Shown: positions 16,038-24,928, counted from the stretch's first letter. The stretch is 64,000 bases of DNA from JAGNZR01 sp051656905 (GCA_051656905.1 JBOFJQ010000009.1:61606-125605); one strand, 5' to 3'. Notes: generated by a model from the sequence alone, not told the origin. Program-made: numbers and translations.

Positions 16038-16934
16038 TTACAATTTAAGATCTTGCCCTGAAGCTTTTGCATCTAATACTTTCTTTATAATTGAAGCTAC
16101 GTGTGCTCCTGCCTCTGCTGCTGGTGTACCATTTTTATGAATGTTTGAAACTACTGTTCTTTTTGCTTCTGGAATTCCAACATATCCTTTATAAGTTATG
16201 TAAGCACTCATACTTTCAGCTGTTGCAAGTCCTGGTCTCTCTCCAATTAATACACATGTAACTTCTGCACCTAAAATTTCTGATATTTGGTCAGCTGCTC
16301 CAACTCTTCCATTTTTTACAAAGAAAGGTGTTCCAGCTTCAATTCCGTATGATTTAAGTCCATTTATTAATGCTGGTAATGTATCCTCAATGTTAGCTTC
16401 AATAGCTGTTGAACTTAATCCGTCAGCAACATAAACTTGAACTCTTGGATTTGCTTTGCATTTCTCTTTTATTATTTTTACTCCTTCCTCAGAAATTTCT
16501 CTTCCTAAATCAGGTCTTGTAATAAACTCATCTTTGCTTGAGCATTTAGTTTCTACTTTGAAAAGATTATTTCTAGTTAAAAACTCATCTGATACATCTG
16601 TAAATACAGCATCTTGTGCTGAGGCATGGTCTGCTCTTAATCTTAAGTATGTACTTGTAGTATATCTTGCTCCTGCTCTTGAAATACCTAATCTTGCAGG
16701 TGTTTTCTTTTTATATTTTAATAAACTTTCTCTATCGAAAGGATGAGGTAACTCAACAACTTCCCTTAAATCAATAGCACTAATATCTATTAATTGTGAA
16801 TCATCTTTACTTGAATTATTTGCAACACTTTGTGCAACTATATTTTTTATTTGCTCAGGACTTACAGAAGTTTCTTTATCCATCCCCTTTAATACTTGAG
16901 CAATCAATTCTTTTAGTTCTTTTTCAGATAACAT
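16038..16934 (-). CDS. eutC: Ethanolamine ammonia-lyase small subunit EutC
   Basis: A 298-residue light chain of the B12-dependent ethanolamine ammonia-lyase, which with EutB splits ethanolamine to acetaldehyde and ammonia. Conserved segments include LRADHASAQDAVFTDV and VYVADGLSSTAIEANIED, then TCVLIGERPGLATAESMSAY. The first 18 residues (MLSEKELKELIAQVLKGM) form the amphipathic helix known in this subunit to direct the lyase into the microcompartment. ATG follows GGAGGAATAGA, 10 bases after eutB. Confidence 0.96.
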   Translation of the reverse strand: MLSEKELKELIAQVLKGMDKETSVSPEQIKNIVAQSVANNSSKDDSQLIDISAIDLREVVELPHPFDRESLLKYKKKTPARLGISRAGARYTTSTYLRLRADHASAQDAVFTDVSDEFLTRNNLFKVETKCSSKDEFITRPDLGREISEEGVKIIKEKCKANPRVQVYVADGLSSTAIEANIEDTLPALINGLKSYGIEAGTPFFVKNGRVGAADQISEILGAEVTCVLIGERPGLATAESMSAYITYKGYVGIPEAKRTVVSNIHKNGTPAAEAGAHVASIIKKVLDAKASGQDLKL

Positions 16935-16944
16935 TCTATTCCTC

Positions 16945-18309
16945 CTATTTAAAAAATCTTGAAGCGTCTCCAGCTTTATCAGTTAATTTTCCATCTTTCA
17001 TTATATCCATTTTTTCTAACCATTCTACAAACTCTTTAGTTGGTCTCTTTCCAGAAACTTCTCTTAGTGCTTGAATATCATGATATCCTGAAGATTGATA
17101 GTTAAGCATTATATCGTCTCCTGCAGGGATTCCCATAAAGTAGTTACATCCTGCTGCTGCAAGTAAAACTCCTAAAGCCTCAATATCATTTTGATCTGCC
17201 TTCATATGGTTTGTATAACAGATATCAACACCCATTGGTATTCCTGTTAATTTACCCATAAAGTGATCTTCAAGTCCTGCTCTTATTACCTCTTTACTAT
17301 CATATAAATACTCAGGTCCTATGAATCCAACAACTGTATTTACTAGGAATGGATTATATCTTTTTGCAAATCCATAACATCTAGCTTCCATTGTTACTTG
17401 GTCTGCTCCGTGGTGTGCATTAGATGATAACTCAGAACCTTGTCCAGTTTCAAAGTACATTACATTTGGTCCAGCTGCAGTTCCATGCTTAAGTGCAAGC
17501 TGTCTTGCCTCTTCTATCATAGTTCCATTGATTCCAAAGGCTTCATTTCCTTTTTCAGAACCAGCTATACTTTGGAATATTAAATCTGCTGGTGCTCCTC
17601 TTTTTACTGCTTCCATCTGTGTTGTAACGTGTGCTAATACACAAATTTGAGTTGGAATATTCCATTTTTTCTTGATTTCATCAAATCTTTCTAATACTCT
17701 TATTACACTGTCAACACTGTCGTCAACTGGGTTTAAACCTATAAGAGCATCTCCTACTCCGTAGCTTAATCCTTCAAATAGAGATATCATAATTCCATCT
17801 GGATCGTCTGTTGTATGGTTAGGTTGTAATCTAGCTCCTAAAACTCCATCTTCTCCAATTGTAGTATTACAGTGAGCTGTAACTTTTATTTTCTTAGCAC
17901 CTATTATTAAATCTAAGTTAGACATTAATTTAGTAACTGCTGCTACCATCTCACTTGTAATTCCTCTACTTACTCTTCTTATATCTTCGTTTGTTGTTGA
18001 GTCAGATAAAATCCACTCTCTAAAATCAGAAACAGTCCAATCTTTTATCTCACCATATATTTTTTCATTTAAATCGTCATGAACAATTCTAGTTACCTCA
18101 TCTTCATCATAAGGCACCACAGGGTTGTTCTTTAAATCTTCAAGAGTTAAGTTAGCTAATACTTCTTTAGCTGCAACTCTCTCCTTTGTTGATGTAGCAC
18201 TTACTCCAGCAAGTTTGTCCCCTGATTTTTCTTCATTAGCCTTAGCTAGAACTTCTTTAACAGAAGAAAACTCATAAATTTGTCCAAACAGTTTTGTTCT
18301 TAATCTCAT
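16945..18309 (-). CDS. eutB: Ethanolamine ammonia-lyase large subunit EutB
   Basis: A 454-residue TIM-barrel catalytic subunit, full length for the family. VTAHCNTTIGEDGVLGARLQ, the substrate-binding area around FEGLSYGVGDALIGLNPVDD and the ETGQGSELSSNAHHGADQVT stretch are near-invariant in EutB. ATG follows AAGGGGAAGGTGAAAGA, 15 bases after eutA. Transcription should depend on the EutV-controlled leader upstream of eutA. Confidence 0.97.
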   Translation of the reverse strand: MRLRTKLFGQIYEFSSVKEVLAKANEEKSGDKLAGVSATSTKERVAAKEVLANLTLEDLKNNPVVPYDEDEVTRIVHDDLNEKIYGEIKDWTVSDFREWILSDSTTNEDIRRVSRGITSEMVAAVTKLMSNLDLIIGAKKIKVTAHCNTTIGEDGVLGARLQPNHTTDDPDGIMISLFEGLSYGVGDALIGLNPVDDSVDSVIRVLERFDEIKKKWNIPTQICVLAHVTTQMEAVKRGAPADLIFQSIAGSEKGNEAFGINGTMIEEARQLALKHGTAAGPNVMYFETGQGSELSSNAHHGADQVTMEARCYGFAKRYNPFLVNTVVGFIGPEYLYDSKEVIRAGLEDHFMGKLTGIPMGVDICYTNHMKADQNDIEALGVLLAAAGCNYFMGIPAGDDIMLNYQSSGYHDIQALREVSGKRPTKEFVEWLEKMDIMKDGKLTDKAGDASRFFK

Positions 18310-18324
18310 TCTTTCACCTTCCCC

Positions 18325-19749
18325 TTAATAATTAAAAATTAATGTTTTCACTATTACCGGTAAAACAGAACCATTTCCCAGTGGTTTTCCTATATCTATA
18401 TAGTCACCATCTGATACTTTTATCCCATCTATGCAGATAATAGGTATTTTCATTTGAAATTTTTGTTGAAGAACCTGACCTAATACCTTTGCCAAATCCA
18501 TTTCAACTATAACAATTAACTTACTTGTATCAATAAAACCTTGGTGAATTACATCTGCTAATTCTAATATATCTCTATATTTCATATTACGCTCTCCTGT
18601 CACTCCCAAAGCAATATCTACTTTTTCATCATTCTCGAACCATTTTCTTTTCTTTTTAATCTCTTCTAATAACTCTTCCTTAGAAGCTCTTTCAAGTTTT
18701 TCATTTATCTTAAGTACAGGGATATTCTTAAGTGGCAATATCTCATCTGTATAAGTAATTGTACTTCCTGATATCTCTGTAGAGTGATTTCCTGCTCCTA
18801 CAACTGTAGCACCTATCATTTCAAGAGGCTTTACTAACTTAACTTTATTAGTTTCAAACAGTTTTTTAATCTCTCTTCCTAAAATAACTCCTATATCTCC
18901 AAAAGCAAATTCATCACAAGTTTCTAATCCATATATAGCTTCTGCTACTCCACCTGAAATAGCTACATAAGCATCTGGAATAGATTCTGCTCTAAAATCT
19001 TTATCAGTTACTAAATCGAAGTATTGTTTAGTTTTATTAAGAATCCCCATACTTTCTAGCATTATTGTTCCTAGTTTTCTACATAAAACTTTTAACTCTT
19101 CAACTGAGGCTTTTTTCCCAACTTTTATAGTTGTAAGTCCTAATTCCTCTACTAATCCAACATATTTAGAGTAAACGTATTCTACTTCTAAATCACTATT
19201 TTTGAATTTTACTAACCTACCACCAATATCTAAACAAGTAGTATCATAAATTTCACCTGATTTAAAAAGTGAAACATTTGTTGTTCCTCCACCAATATCA
19301 AAATTATATAGGTTTATATTTTTTTCTTCTGATATAGCCATAGCTCCTGAACCTTTTCCAGATATTACACTTTCTAAATCCGGTCCTGCAGTTGCCACAA
19401 CAAAATCTCCTGCCATTTCACTAAGTGCATTTAACACTTCTTTTGCATTTTTTTTTCTTGCTGTCTCACCTGTTATTATTACTGCTCCAGTTGAGATATC
19501 TTTACCTTTAATTCCAGCCAGTTGATACTCTTGCTCAACTATCTGTTTTACTTTATTTGCATCTATCTCTGTAGATGAAATAAGTGGTGTAAAATATATC
19601 TTACTTCTATAGAAAATAGTTTTGTCTATTATCTTTATTTGAGGAACTCTCGCTCCTGAAGATATATTCTCTAGTGTAATTCTAGTAAAAACAAGTTGTG
19701 TTGTAGAAGTTCCTATGTCAATTCCAACACTAATTATCTCCTCTTTCAT
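18325..19749 (-). CDS. eutA: Ethanolamine ammonia-lyase reactivating factor EutA
   Basis: A 474-residue ASKHA-fold protein that exchanges damaged cobalamin in EutBC for intact adenosylcobalamin using ATP. The phosphate-binding VGIDIGTSTTQLVFTRI (residues 8-24) and NFDIGGGTTNVSLFKSG (about 150) motifs are clear. ATG follows TGGAGGTGAA. It is the first gene after the antiterminator leader at 19765-19845. Confidence 0.94.
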   Translation of the reverse strand: MKEEIISVGIDIGTSTTQLVFTRITLENISSGARVPQIKIIDKTIFYRSKIYFTPLISSTEIDANKVKQIVEQEYQLAGIKGKDISTGAVIITGETARKKNAKEVLNALSEMAGDFVVATAGPDLESVISGKGSGAMAISEEKNINLYNFDIGGGTTNVSLFKSGEIYDTTCLDIGGRLVKFKNSDLEVEYVYSKYVGLVEELGLTTIKVGKKASVEELKVLCRKLGTIMLESMGILNKTKQYFDLVTDKDFRAESIPDAYVAISGGVAEAIYGLETCDEFAFGDIGVILGREIKKLFETNKVKLVKPLEMIGATVVGAGNHSTEISGSTITYTDEILPLKNIPVLKINEKLERASKEELLEEIKKKRKWFENDEKVDIALGVTGERNMKYRDILELADVIHQGFIDTSKLIVIVEMDLAKVLGQVLQQKFQMKIPIICIDGIKVSDGDYIDIGKPLGNGSVLPVIVKTLIFNY

Positions 19750-19764
19750 TTCACCTCCAGAAAA

Positions 19765-19845
19765 ATAAAAAAAGCCAAAGCATAAGAAAAAAATTCTTAC
19801 TACTTTGGCCTCATTGCCATAACTTAATGTACCCCATTGTACAGT
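19765..19845 (-). promoter_or_regulatory. EutV-responsive antiterminator leader upstream of eutA
   Basis: Read on the minus strand. Hairpin 1 (19843-19828) is TGTAC-AATGGG-GTACA. Hairpin 2 (19819-19806) is TGGC-AATGAG-GCCA. Both loops have six bases with A at position 1 and G at position 4, the rule for ANTAR-protein RNA targets. The 3' arm of hairpin 2 is also the 5' arm of an intrinsic terminator: GCCAAAG pairs with CTTTGGC (19780-19774) and TTTTTTTATTTTT follows. When EutV binds the two hairpins the terminator cannot form and eutA onward is transcribed. Structure is seen; control by EutV follows from what is known of EutVW. Confidence 0.9.
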
Positions 19846-19852
19846 TATCTAT

Positions 19853-21253
19853 TTAATTGTTTTTAAAAATGATTTTAAAAGTTGTTCCTTTATCAAGTTC
19901 ACTTTCAATAATCATATCACCATTTAGTTTTCCTTTTACAATTGCTGTTATTATCGAAAAACCAAGTCCCTCTTTAAGACTCTTACTGTTATCCATTCCA
20001 ACGCCATTGTCAGAGATTACAATAGTAGAATAAAGTTCTTCCTCTTTTATAGTGATTTTTATCTCTTTGGTCTGATCCTTTTTAAAAGCATGATCAACTG
20101 TATTTTGTAATATCTCATTTATTACAAGTGCAACTGAAGTTGCGTTGTCAGAGTTGATGTAGAAATCATCGCCAAATATATTAAACAATATTTCGTCAGA
20201 TTTGTCAATACAGTTTCTTGAAAAATTTCTGCACATTAACTGTACTATTGTTTTTATTTTGAGATTTTCGAATCCATTTTGCGACAAAAGTTCATGAGTT
20301 ACTGCTATACTTAACACTCTATTTATACTTTCTTCAAGTATATGTTTTGTCTCTAAATCTTTAACTCTTCTCTTCTGAATTCTTAGTAAAGAAGCTATAG
20401 TTTGCAGGTTATTTTTGACCCTATGATGTATCTCTTTTATAGCTACAGCCTTTACCATAAGTTCTTTTTCATTTTCACGTTCTTTAGTTATATCCTGTAT
20501 GATAAGATATACATTGAATACCCCATCAGTTTCTGATGATGTGAGATAACTTATCTTTAAAATTCTATTCATTATAGTTATCTCTTTTGATACTTCAAGA
20601 TCAGTTTCTAAGTTATTAGCTATACTGCTAAATCTAACTTCATTTAGAACTATATTATCAAATTCTTCTCCTATAAGGTGCTTATTTATTCCTATTTTTG
20701 AAAATATTTTTTTAGCAGGATTATTAGCAAATACTACCATCCCTTTTTCATTAAATACAACTACACCCTCTTCTAAATAATCTATTATTCTTTCACTGGA
20801 ATCACTTACATTTTCAATAAATTTCATTGCATTTTCATTAAAAATTCTTTTATCTTGACTATATGCTTCATTTTCAATTGCTTCTGCAATAAGGACTCCA
20901 ATTAATTTCTGATTCTTATTTAAAATTGGAATAACATCTTGGATTACATTTTTACCATCTTGAGTTATTGCTTTATATTTTTTAGATGGGAGCCTTGTCT
21001 GAATCGTTCTTATTACTGCTGGTTCATTTTGACTCTTTGCAAACTCCCCAATAACACTTCTTCCATATATTGTATTTTTAGGCATTGCCTGAGCAACTAC
21101 AAGAGCAACTTCAGAATCCTCCGTTTGAACATCTATAAACACATCAACACTTAAAAATTCAGATAAAACAGCCAATGATTCCTCTTTTACCCTTAAAACT
21201 TCTATATCTTCATCACTTAATTTTGTATATTTTTTACATAATAATTTTAACAT
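19853..21253 (-). CDS. eutW: Ethanolamine sensor histidine kinase EutW
   Basis: A 466-residue cytoplasmic HisKA_2-type histidine kinase. An N-terminal GAF-like region (about 1-150) fits ligand sensing, a PAS-like part spans about 155-260, and the phosphoacceptor lies in IKEIHHRVKNNLQTIASLLR (about 272-291). The ATPase domain shows NEILQNTVDHAFK and ISDNGVGMDN, then GLGFSIITAIV. No membrane segments are present, in line with EutW sensing internal ethanolamine. Its start overlaps the eutV stop by 7 bases. Confidence 0.93.
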   Translation of the reverse strand: MLKLLCKKYTKLSDEDIEVLRVKEESLAVLSEFLSVDVFIDVQTEDSEVALVVAQAMPKNTIYGRSVIGEFAKSQNEPAVIRTIQTRLPSKKYKAITQDGKNVIQDVIPILNKNQKLIGVLIAEAIENEAYSQDKRIFNENAMKFIENVSDSSERIIDYLEEGVVVFNEKGMVVFANNPAKKIFSKIGINKHLIGEEFDNIVLNEVRFSSIANNLETDLEVSKEITIMNRILKISYLTSSETDGVFNVYLIIQDITKERENEKELMVKAVAIKEIHHRVKNNLQTIASLLRIQKRRVKDLETKHILEESINRVLSIAVTHELLSQNGFENLKIKTIVQLMCRNFSRNCIDKSDEILFNIFGDDFYINSDNATSVALVINEILQNTVDHAFKKDQTKEIKITIKEEELYSTIVISDNGVGMDNSKSLKEGLGFSIITAIVKGKLNGDMIIESELDKGTTFKIIFKNN

Positions 21254-21828
21254 ACCGACCCTTCTGACATAATGATTGTATCTGCAATTTTACTCAAGCT
21301 AACTCTTTTATCCATACTTAATTTTCTTAAATAATCATAAGCTTCCCTCTCTGTAAACTCTTTCATGCTCATTATTATCCCTTTTGCTTTTTCAACTTTT
21401 TTTCTTTCTTCCAATTTTTCTTTAATTTTCGCTACTTCAGATGCGGAATTTTTTAGCTCTAATTTTCTTGAATATAAAATTTTTAGATTTGGAATAAATG
21501 TCCTCTCATCTATCGGTTTAACAAAATAGCCCATTACACCATTTTTAGATGCTCCATCTATAAAACTACTATCATTATAGGCTGTAAACATAATAATACA
21601 ACCTGTAAATCCCTCTCTCTTTAATATTTCAGCAGCTTTAATTCCATTAAGTAATGGCATTTTTATGTCCATTAAGACTATGTCTGGATCTAATTTTTTA
21701 CAGCATTCTACAGCATCAAATCCATCCCCGGCCTCTCCTACTACTTCATATCCTTCCTCTTCTAACATCTCTCTTAAATCCATTCTTGTTAATGGCTCAT
21801 CATCAGCTATAAATACCCGCAGTCCCAT
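21247..21828 (-). CDS. eutV: ANTAR-domain response regulator EutV
   Basis: A 193-residue two-domain protein. The receiver domain (1-120) has the acidic pair DDE at 9-11, phospho-acceptor Asp in VLMDIKMP (about residue 54) and Lys in YFVKPID. The C-terminal ANTAR domain (about 130-190) contains KVEKAKGIIMSMKEFTEREA, the RNA-binding three-helix unit. Phosphorylated EutV dimerises and binds paired hexaloop hairpins to prevent termination. Two such targets are in this locus. It directly follows eutP with no gap. Confidence 0.95.
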   Translation of the reverse strand: MGLRVFIADDEPLTRMDLREMLEEEGYEVVGEAGDGFDAVECCKKLDPDIVLMDIKMPLLNGIKAAEILKREGFTGCIIMFTAYNDSSFIDGASKNGVMGYFVKPIDERTFIPNLKILYSRKLELKNSASEVAKIKEKLEERKKVEKAKGIIMSMKEFTEREAYDYLRKLSMDKRVSLSKIADTIIMSEGSVC

Positions 21829-22251
21829 TTATCCCCCTAATATTTTCCTTATTATTTCTACACTTTTATTATCTTTTGTTGTTGTACATATAAACTCATG
21901 AACTCCAGCAATTTTTAAAAGTTCTTTTGCATGTTCACAGTCATCTACTAAATCAGTTTTTGTAATAATTCCAATAGCTGGTTTATTTAAAACTGCTGCA
22001 AAATTAGGGGGGAATAAAGTTTCAGATTCTGTTGCATCTTGTACAAATCCTATCAAGTCGCATTCCGTAGCTGTAACAATTAAAGCTCTATAATAACCTT
22101 TAATTTCTATATATTCACCAGGTGTATCAATTATATTGGAACAAAACTCCATACTTTGTGTTTTCTTATATCCAACTAATTCATTGTTCAGCATTTGTGT
22201 AAGAGATGTTTTTCCGCTTCCTGTTTTCCCAATCAACATTATCTTTTTCAT
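21829..22251 (-). CDS. eutP: EutP P-loop NTPase
   Basis: A 140-residue small P-loop protein with Walker A GKTGSGKTS (residues 8-16), a DTPGEY switch-like motif and TKTD for guanine recognition. EutP/PduV family members are Ras-like; Salmonella EutP has been reported as an acetate kinase. Three bases separate it from eutS upstream, and eutV follows immediately. Confidence 0.93.
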   Translation of the reverse strand: MKKIMLIGKTGSGKTSLTQMLNNELVGYKKTQSMEFCSNIIDTPGEYIEIKGYYRALIVTATECDLIGFVQDATESETLFPPNFAAVLNKPAIGIITKTDLVDDCEHAKELLKIAGVHEFICTTTKDNKSVEIIRKILGG

Positions 22252-22254
22252 AAT

Positions 22255-22599
22255 CTACGACCTTGTCATTTCCACTGATGAAAACTTCATTTGTCCATTA
22301 AGAAGTTTTAAAACATTTTCAAGAGAACTTTCTACACTTGATACATCTCCTGAAATAACAACTGTTCCACTAAATCTATCTAAAAATCCTATTGCTATAT
22401 CTCCTGATTTTAGAGCAACGTCAGCTGCAATTATAGCTGCTTCACCTGGAGTTATAGTTAGAATTCCAAGAGCAGTATGTTCAGCCTCTTTTATTCCAAG
22501 TTTTGCATATATCTCTTTTCCCGGATGTGCTATTAAATGCGCTAGTGTTACTTGCTTTCCTGGAACATATTCCTGTATCATTCTTTGTACTTCTTCCAT
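22255..22599 (-). CDS. eutS: Microcompartment shell protein EutS
   Basis: A 114-residue BMC-H protein of the circularly permuted EutS/PduU type, which makes bent hexamers at shell edges. QEYVPGKQVTLAHLIAHPG at the start is a strong EutS signature, followed by ALGILTITPGEAAIIAADVA and FSGTVVISGDVSSVESSLEN. ATG follows AGAGAGGTAATATT. Confidence 0.95.
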   Translation of the reverse strand: MEEVQRMIQEYVPGKQVTLAHLIAHPGKEIYAKLGIKEAEHTALGILTITPGEAAIIAADVALKSGDIAIGFLDRFSGTVVISGDVSSVESSLENVLKLLNGQMKFSSVEMTRS

Positions 22600-22659
22600 A
22601 ATATTACCTCTCTAACTAAATTTATTTTACCATTCTAATACATTTTTTGTCTATACACT

Positions 22660-23208
22660 TTAAAAAATACTACGTATTGTTTCTGGGGAAGGATTCGAAA
22701 TAACACTTGAATCTAAATACATCCCTTTCTCTTCTAAGAATATTTTACTAGATTCTAATGCATGAGAAACTTCTGAAAGATTTCCTCCAATTATATAATA
22801 ACTTTTTCCACATATCCCTCTTGCAAGTTTTAACTGTATAAGTTTAACTTGGGCTGTTTTCAAAGCTATATCTGCCGCTTCAATAAGAGATGCTACTGTA
22901 AATCCCTCTAATACTGCTATAGATTCTTGTGGCATTAACTCCCCTTTTATTCCCATAACTCCTTTCAATAACTCTTCACTTGGATTTCCTAGTACAAAAG
23001 TATCAATAAGGGATTCTGAATTTTTCTGAACTTTTTCAATAGCTTGACTTACAGCAGAAAGATTCCCCTCTATTAACGCAATAAATTTGCCAGGACAAAC
23101 ACTTGCGCTATATAATGTTGTAACAAAATTCCCTTTGTTTATTTGATCCAAATGGTATATTCCTTGAGGTATTTTTGAAAATTCAATTAATCCTAAAGCT
23201 TTATTCAT
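22660..23208 (-). CDS. pduT: PduT-like tandem BMC shell protein
   Basis: A 182-residue protein with two BMC domains (about 1-90 and 92-182), forming pseudohexameric trimers. Cys38, in SVCPGK, is at the same position as the PduT residue that holds a [4Fe-4S] cluster in the trimer pore. That suggests an electron or cluster conduit through the shell. It overlaps the stop of pduS by one base, and PduS is its known redox partner in the propanediol compartment. Confidence 0.9.
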   Translation of the reverse strand: MNKALGLIEFSKIPQGIYHLDQINKGNFVTTLYSASVCPGKFIALIEGNLSAVSQAIEKVQKNSESLIDTFVLGNPSEELLKGVMGIKGELMPQESIAVLEGFTVASLIEAADIALKTAQVKLIQLKLARGICGKSYYIIGGNLSEVSHALESSKIFLEEKGMYLDSSVISNPSPETIRSIF

Positions 23209-24575
23209 TAAAATTCACCTTTCTTTATAAAAATATATTTTTCAGATATTTCCAACACTTTACCATTTATTGGAGAATACAATGCCATACTTAATTCTTT
23301 AATGTCTCCATCTTTTATAGTTGAGTACCGAGCAATAACTCGACCTTTCAATACTTTTTCTCCTGCTTTTATGCAAGGGATATATTTCATGCCTTTTTTC
23401 TGATTCAAATCTATATAATAATTATTTCCTACAAACTCAATCTGCTCTAGTGGTGCCTCTCTATCGTATTCAGTAAGTCCTAATTTTTGTTTTAATAGCT
23501 TATTTGAAACTTTTCTTTGTTCTCTCTTTCTTTTCATTTCTTTATTTTCTTTATTTTCACTATTTTCATTATTTTTAGATAATTCACTTAACTTATAAAT
23601 ATCTTCCAAACCTTTTTCTTGAAGTTTTATTTTCAGATTTTTAATTATCATCATGGGATTTAGGTCTTGAGGACATGAATAAAGAGTGCATAGGTTACAA
23701 TGTGAACAAGAAAATACTCCCATCATATCCAAATAATTAGCTTCATACATCAAAGTACTCATTATTTTATGAGGCTGTATATCATAACCTAGTTGATATC
23801 TAGGGCATAGCATGGTACACATTTTACACTGAGTGCAAATTGATAAGACTTGTTTCTTTAGCTTACTATATTCCCCTTTTCTTGACTGACATACTTTTTT
23901 ACCTTTAGGAAATATTAATATTCCCTTCGTATTTTTTGTTATAACACTCTCTTTAGTCCCAATTTTTCCTGTGATTGGACCACCAATTAAAATCACATAA
24001 TCTTCTATTTTTATTTCGCCAACACTTACTAATATATCTTTTACTTTTAATCCAATAGGAACTTTTACTGTTAAAGTTTTTTCTACTGCCCCTCCTATTG
24101 TAAGGTAAGTATCTACAGGCACCTTATCATCGATTATTGCGTTATATATATCTAAACAAGTTTCAGGTGTTAGCACTAATACTTCTTTCTTTTCTTGAGT
24201 TATATTATCTTTTTGAACTTCATATGCTAGGACTTCTTTATCCCATAACGAAAATACATCTTTTATTTTTTCTAGTCTTACATCTTTAAATAAATCTAAA
24301 CTTCCTTCTAAGCTTTCTGCAGCGTCTTTCTCATTCTCTTTTAAGGCTACAACGCCCTCTTCAGCTTCAAAGATATCCATAGCTAAAGAAAAACCTTTTA
24401 AAATTTCATAAGGATAGTCCATCATTAGCGAATAATTAACTTTTATAAGAGGTTCATCTCCTGCGGCATTCATTATTAGAGATTTTATATTTTCTTTTGA
24501 CGAAACATAAGACATTAACTCTTCAACTATTATACTTTTTTCTTTAAGTTTCAAAATCATCTCTTCAATAGACAT
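23208..24575 (-). CDS. pduS: PduS-like iron-sulfur flavoprotein (cobalamin reductase)
   Basis: About 455 residues, RnfC-like architecture: an SLBB/NQO1-like region (about 150-240) followed by two ferredoxin-type clusters, CTQCKMCTMLCPR and CSHCNLCTLYSCP, and a C-terminal barrel-like segment (PCIKAGEKVLKGRVIARY). PduS reduces corrinoids with NADH in the propanediol system and pairs with PduT. The start is placed at ATG 24575 after AAAGGAGAACT; an in-frame ATG at 24641 lies inside the terminator hairpin of the leader and is rejected. First gene of the eut transcription unit. Confidence 0.88.
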   Translation of the reverse strand: MSIEEMILKLKEKSIIVEELMSYVSSKENIKSLIMNAAGDEPLIKVNYSLMMDYPYEILKGFSLAMDIFEAEEGVVALKENEKDAAESLEGSLDLFKDVRLEKIKDVFSLWDKEVLAYEVQKDNITQEKKEVLVLTPETCLDIYNAIIDDKVPVDTYLTIGGAVEKTLTVKVPIGLKVKDILVSVGEIKIEDYVILIGGPITGKIGTKESVITKNTKGILIFPKGKKVCQSRKGEYSKLKKQVLSICTQCKMCTMLCPRYQLGYDIQPHKIMSTLMYEANYLDMMGVFSCSHCNLCTLYSCPQDLNPMMIIKNLKIKLQEKGLEDIYKLSELSKNNENSENKENKEMKRKREQRKVSNKLLKQKLGLTEYDREAPLEQIEFVGNNYYIDLNQKKGMKYIPCIKAGEKVLKGRVIARYSTIKDGDIKELSMALYSPINGKVLEISEKYIFIKKGEF

Positions 24576-24593
24576 AGTTCTCCTTTTTAAATC

Positions 24594-24666
24594 AAAAAAG
24601 CCAAAAATAGACACCCTATAAGTGCTTATTTTTGGCTCCATTGCCTAAACGTACCCCATTGTACGT
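24594..24666 (-). promoter_or_regulatory. EutV-responsive antiterminator leader upstream of pduS
   Basis: Minus-strand hairpin 1 (24666-24649) is ACGTAC-AATGGG-GTACGT. Hairpin 2 (24645-24634) is GGC-AATGGA-GCC. Both loops are six bases with A1 and G4. The 3' arm of hairpin 2 starts the terminator stem GCCAAAAATA (24636-24627 on the minus strand) pairing with TATTTTTGGC (24609-24600), followed by TTTTTT. The first hairpin loop and its GTAC stem are identical to those of the eutA leader. This places pduS, pduT, eutS, eutP and eutVW themselves under EutV control. Confidence 0.9.
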
Positions 24667-24688
24667 ATTATGTTCATATTATATGCAC

Positions 24689-24717
24689 ATAATATTATTA
24701 TTTTACATATTTGTCAA
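24689..24717 (-). promoter_or_regulatory. Sigma-70-type promoter of the pduS-eut operon
   Basis: Minus-strand TTGACA (24717-24712), a 17-base spacer and TATTAT (24694-24689). Transcription would start about 15 bases before the first antiterminator hairpin, which is the right geometry for the leader. Confidence 0.8.
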
Positions 24718-24784
24718 CACTATTTTCTGCCCTATACTTAGTTATAAGCAATTATTCTCTAGTATATATCTTAGTATTAAAAAA

Positions 24785-24840
24785 ACTCCCTTTAAAATGA
24801 ACAGATCTTTATTATTTAATCTGTCTACTATAAAGGGAGT
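24785..24840 (-). terminator. Terminator of the Tsx-like porin gene
   Basis: ACTCCCTTTA (24785-24794) pairs with TAAAGGGAGT (24831-24840), with an inner ACAGAT/ATCTGT extension. On the minus strand it is followed by TTTTTTTAAT. It lies about 90 bases past the porin stop and insulates the eut promoter from it. Confidence 0.85.
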
Positions 24841-24928
24841 ATATTTAGTTATTTAAAAGCTACCTAAATAGCCTTTTTGGGCAATTATTAAAATTAATAA
24901 AATTATCAAATTTATCAATCTAATAAAA

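Noticed and set aside
24576..24641. In-frame N-terminal extension of PduS starting at 24641
   Set aside because: The extra 22 codons lie inside the terminator/antiterminator hairpins of the leader, while ATG 24575 has an ideal Shine-Dalgarno.
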